Shown: positions 36,563 through 39,640 of the stretch, one piece after another
Position numbering within the stretch: position 1 is the first letter of the stretch
How the letters are laid out: each line of letters begins with the position of its first letter
Source: Spirogloea muscicola
Taxonomy: Eukaryota; Streptophyta; Zygnematophyceae; Spirogloeales; Spirogloeaceae
Direction: 5' to 3'
Length of the DNA: 39,640 nucleotides
Assembly: GCA_009602725.1 (NCBI GenBank)
Contig: WELB01000388.1
Span: 1-39,640, forward strand
Notes under the pieces: model-generated
The model's input: the letters and a program-made list of their open reading frames with translations, nothing else
Database searches by the model: none
Told to the model about the DNA's origin: nothing
Made by a program: the position numbers and the translations under genes

Positions 36563-37742
36563 ATGGTACTGTGGGAGATTACTCTGACCACGGCCTACTT
36601 CCTGGGGCTGCGCCGCACGTACCACCTCGTCCTCAAGCTGCAGCGGCGACTCCTCAAAAACTCCCCCACCACACGCGGCTTTGTTCGAAGGTGTGCCCAC
36701 CCCTCCTGCCTTTGTGCGGAAATGTCCAGCAGAGATGGTGGAAGCGCAAGCTTTCTGCAAGTAGCAGGAAGCTTGACAACAGAGACAGGGGCTGGGCTTT
36801 TCGGATGGTTAGTCGACACGATAGCAAGGTTCTCCAGGCCCTCCAGTCCTGAGTGTGGTAGGTAATGGATGCTCAATTGTAGTAGTTGCATCTGCACCTT
36901 ACTCGGCATGTCGATTGCTGAGGGCTCGGTCTGAGGCAGCATGCAGTCCTCGGCTTTGAGGGGGCTTTGTCAGCTGGGTTAATGGCCCACAGCTCTTCGC
37001 ACACACCATGCTGCCGCCCAGATAAACGGGGTTGTTCGTGAGCTACTAATTTGAGCTGAATTTGTAAGTCTCTTTGCTCAACGGTAGCCCTCTCCTCATT
37101 CCACCTTCTTGCAGGCGCACCAGAGGTGTCTTTCAGCTTGCACTCGGTGCTATCAAGGGCATCCAGGAGCGAGACATCAGCCTCGGTCGCAACATCGGCA
37201 ATCGTGTGCTGCGGTTCCTTGACAGACTGAAACCCTCTGCTCAGATCAGAAAGGACCATAAGATAGAGTGCAAGGGCTCTTCAGCTGGGCTCCATCAAGG
37301 GTCGCCAGCTGCAGTGGCCAGCAAGGAAGGGAGCTTGCCGCATCACAAGGCTCCTGATGTTGGCATCCGTAGTGGAGTGACTGAAAATCATGTACGTAGC
37401 TCAGTTGCCTCAAGATCCTCTGCTCTCCCGTCTGCTCATGTTGGAGGGCTGAAGATTGGTGGTGAAATTGGCCAAACTCGATCACAGCAGCTGCAGCAGC
37501 AGCAGAGGTCTCTGCCGACCATGGCTCTGGCAGGTGCCAGGAGGACCATGCATGATGTGACTTGTAGGAGCTCCTGGAGAAGTGCGGTCCAGCCTTCATC
37601 TTGGCACTGTCCTGCACCTATGATGGCAGATGCCTTGCCTGCGCAGCTACTTCAGAGCCATGCCATCTGGGTCAAGGACTTGGCCAGCCGTCCAACCAGA
37701 CAGCGTCTGGTGAGGAGCGACATTTCAAGGCTGATGAGCTGA
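36563..37742 (+). CDS. Conserved plant protein of unknown function
   Basis: Exon 1 (36563-36690) encodes MVLWEITLTTAYFLGLRRTY, then HLVLKLQRRLLKNSPTTRGF. Exon 2 (37115-37742) continues RRTRGVFQLALGAIKGIQER, DISLGRNIGNRVLRFLDRLK and PSAQIR, with matching phase (AG plus G). This two-exon block resembles a small plant protein family I recall by its MVLWEIT start and LKPSAQIR end; its function is not known to me. The first 20 residues could form a membrane helix, and the rest is basic and helical. After PSAQIR the frame stays open for about 150 further residues, rich in Ser and Gln with a QLQQQQ run, to a TGA; total 251 aa. That extension is longer than the homologs I recall and could be partly spliced differently. 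No targeting peptide is evident. Confidence 0.75.
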
Positions 37743-39455
37743 CTTGGACACACAAACTCCACATTGAGGCGCCGAGCAGATATCTTCTTTGCTACTGGAT
37801 GTGTGGACTGGAGGCGAGGTGTGGTCATAGTGTTAGAAAAAGCAGGCGATCGTCAACTATCTGCTCTGCTGTGTGTGTATGTGTGTACTAGGTAGTGCAG
37901 GAGTACATCTTGCAGCCCACAAACTTTGGCAAGTCATTCACAGGCTGGGGCAGTCATTCACACGCCTTTGCAATCGTCTGCCTGTGTCCTGGGGGTTGAT
38001 GTTTCCTTCAAGGCTGTCCTCTGTGTTCCACTCTCTGGAATACAGGCCTCAAAAAGGCAGTTACTTTATCGATCTTGTTCATTCCTTACATCCCAGCCCT
38101 GCATGACGGTCTTTTAATGAATTGTGTCAACTTTGTGTCAGGGTAACACCGTGACAGTGAACGAGTCATCACCAGTTCAGGCCTGACTTCTTGATAAGTT
38201 GTCTGTGGGCACCTTGCGACAGGCTACAATATTGAGTCAGGTCAATTGCGGTCGAGCAAAGTCAAGGTCATTGCAGGAGTCTTCCTGCTTATGCTGCTTG
38301 GGGACGATGTTCGAGCAGGCTAAGGCGGTAGTAAGGATTGGGTTGTATCAACCTATGCTATACCGATTGGGATACCAATTGCAATGCCGGGCAGCTACAT
38401 TCGCATGGGAGAAGTGCTGAGCATCTAAGCGGGAAACCCTTCTTAGATGATCTTTCAGCAGCTAGTGAGGTACTCTCACCTTGATAAGCAGGCAATGAAT
38501 GTATGGCGGCATGTGATGCTTACTTGTACGAGTGAAAGCGGATAACCTATTCTTGGCACCATCAGCTCTTCCGTTCTCTTCTGTTAGAATACTTCATAGT
38601 CGCAAGAATTCTGTATGATTAAGGTCACTTTTTTGTGTTACATTCCTCTCGACTAGAAGCTTCGAATACCTGGGGGGGGCATACGTTTCTTAAGCTAGGA
38701 CCTCGCAATTGTAATTATCCACGCGTTAGATTAATCTATGTAGATTGAGCCCTTTTTCTGAATGTCTTGATCATATTCTCAGGTAAGCAATACGAGCAAA
38801 GAAGGAAAACGGCTTGTAAATACGGAAGGTTACAGTGGAACGCAAGTGTTGAGAAATAGGTGACAGTATTGTGATGGAGATCTTGCTTCTCGCTTTTGAG
38901 ATTACTTTAGGATATTCGATTGCCTTCTTATTTCACAAAGTCTCGTGAATAGCTGGTAATTTCAACAATACATGGAATGCTGGAGGGCTCTGTACCATCC
39001 ATTCTGACGGAGATTTTTCGACTTGTGTAGCCAAGCGACTAGCAGCAGGACTAGTTTAGCACTTAGAGTCAAACATACTATGTAAGGGGAAAAGCAGAAC
39101 ACCTATGAAGCTTCATCATAAGAACCAGGGGTAAACACCAGGAGGTGCAGTTGGGCAATTCAGCAGCCCAAGCAAGACTGTCTAGCGGCTGACATTAGCA
39201 TATTGAAGAGGAGAGACAACGGGGGAGAGAAGTAAGGTCACCAAGAGCGCCGGCGTTGAGCCACACCAGCCATGGGGCACTCGGAAATGTAGCCAATACG
39301 CATATGGGTACTCAATTTTAGATGTTTGATTTTAGGTGTCCTTGGTGGTGCCAAGGAGCTGGACGAGCAATGGCTGCCAGCACAGAAGCTCTGGCCCGCA
39401 TAGGACAGTACTTTTGAGACCGAATCAACAGACTAAACAGACCTGTCGGCAAGAG
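37743..39455. other. Long intergenic region, no gene seen
   Basis: About 1.7 kb, AT-richer than the rest. I see no conserved coding segment, tRNA or transposon end. The left part may be 3' UTR of the preceding gene. Confidence 0.5.
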
Positions 39456-39460
39456 AAAAG

Positions 39461-39640
39461 ATCGTGTATTAGAAAGAAATGTAGGCCAAATGGCCAGGTA
39501 CAAAGGCAAGCACATCTAAAAATCTACATAACCTACAGCAGATTGACCCGCTCAATAACCACGGGTCAAAACATAAAGGTCACTACTCGATGCATGAATA
39601 CTAGATGCCAGGAACGGAGCCCTTCTGCCACCTACTAGAG
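39461..39640 (-). mobile_element. LINE 3' tail running off the window
   Basis: This aligns without gaps to 23181-23358 (178 bp from 39463) with about five mismatches. It includes GATTGACCCGCTCAATAACC and encodes the end of the ORF2 frame on the minus strand. The element continues beyond the window on its 5' side, so it may be longer than the copy at 23.2 kb. Confidence 0.9.

Overview
The window is nuclear DNA from a member of the green lineage, probably a green alga (chlorophyte or early-diverging streptophyte); I cannot fix the species. The evidence is genes with many short GT-AG introns, plant-type proteins (a MAPK kinase with the S/T-x5-S/T activation loop, a TOM9/TOM22-type import receptor, an OBAP/DUF1264 protein, plant-like MAF1 and Peter Pan), TTTAGGG telomere-type repeats, a tRNA-Arg(CCG), and many 5'-truncated LINE copies. 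First exons are extremely GC-rich with CCG/CGG runs. Five single N characters (6083, 16627, 26024, 28680, 33405) all lie in or beside such first exons and probably mark unresolved sequence.

Layout. 1-420: a hairpin repeat and tRNA-Arg. About 2.0-5.9 kb (-): PWP1, a WD40 ribosome-biogenesis factor. 6.45-7.75 kb (+): OBAP/DUF1264, divergent from PWP1 across a GC-rich spacer. 8.8-11.6 kb (-): complete ten-exon MAF1, the RNA polymerase III repressor, with a tRNA-like sequence in intron 5 and a decayed tandem copy of its last exon downstream. 12.03-12.50 kb: a MITE with perfect terminal inverted repeats, TA target duplication and internal telomere-type repeats. 13.5-14.5 kb (+): a two-exon Gln-rich protein of unknown function. 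15.6-16.56 kb: LINE remnants. 16.7-20.8 kb (+): LACTB2-like metallo-beta-lactamase-fold hydrolase, with an apparent homopolymer frameshift. 21.6-25.7 kb: nested LINE 3' ends in both orientations. 25.9-27.1 kb (+): small unidentified membrane-like protein. 28.6-28.9 kb (+): only the first two exons of Peter Pan/SSF1. 29.9-31.9 kb (+): complete five-exon MAPKK. 32.7-33.4 kb (-): two-exon TOM9/TOM22. 33.5-36.0 kb: more LINE tails. 36.6-37.7 kb (+): conserved plant protein of unknown function. 37.7-39.46 kb: AT-richer sequence with no gene seen. The window ends inside a LINE tail about 97% identical to one at 23.2 kb.

The genes form no operon or pathway; they are unrelated housekeeping genes. Three touch the protein-synthesis machinery (PWP1, Peter Pan, MAF1). 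The most unusual structure is a family of short two-hairpin repeats (about 60 bp, core TTTTGGGCTGGCC). One copy sits inside a LINE with a 10-bp target-site duplication and has a matching empty site elsewhere in the window. At least three others are fused to the 5' breakpoint of truncated LINE tails, which suggests a small structured RNA mobilised by LINE machinery. All exon calls were made by eye from conceptual translation, splice dinucleotides and remembered family motifs; no search was run.
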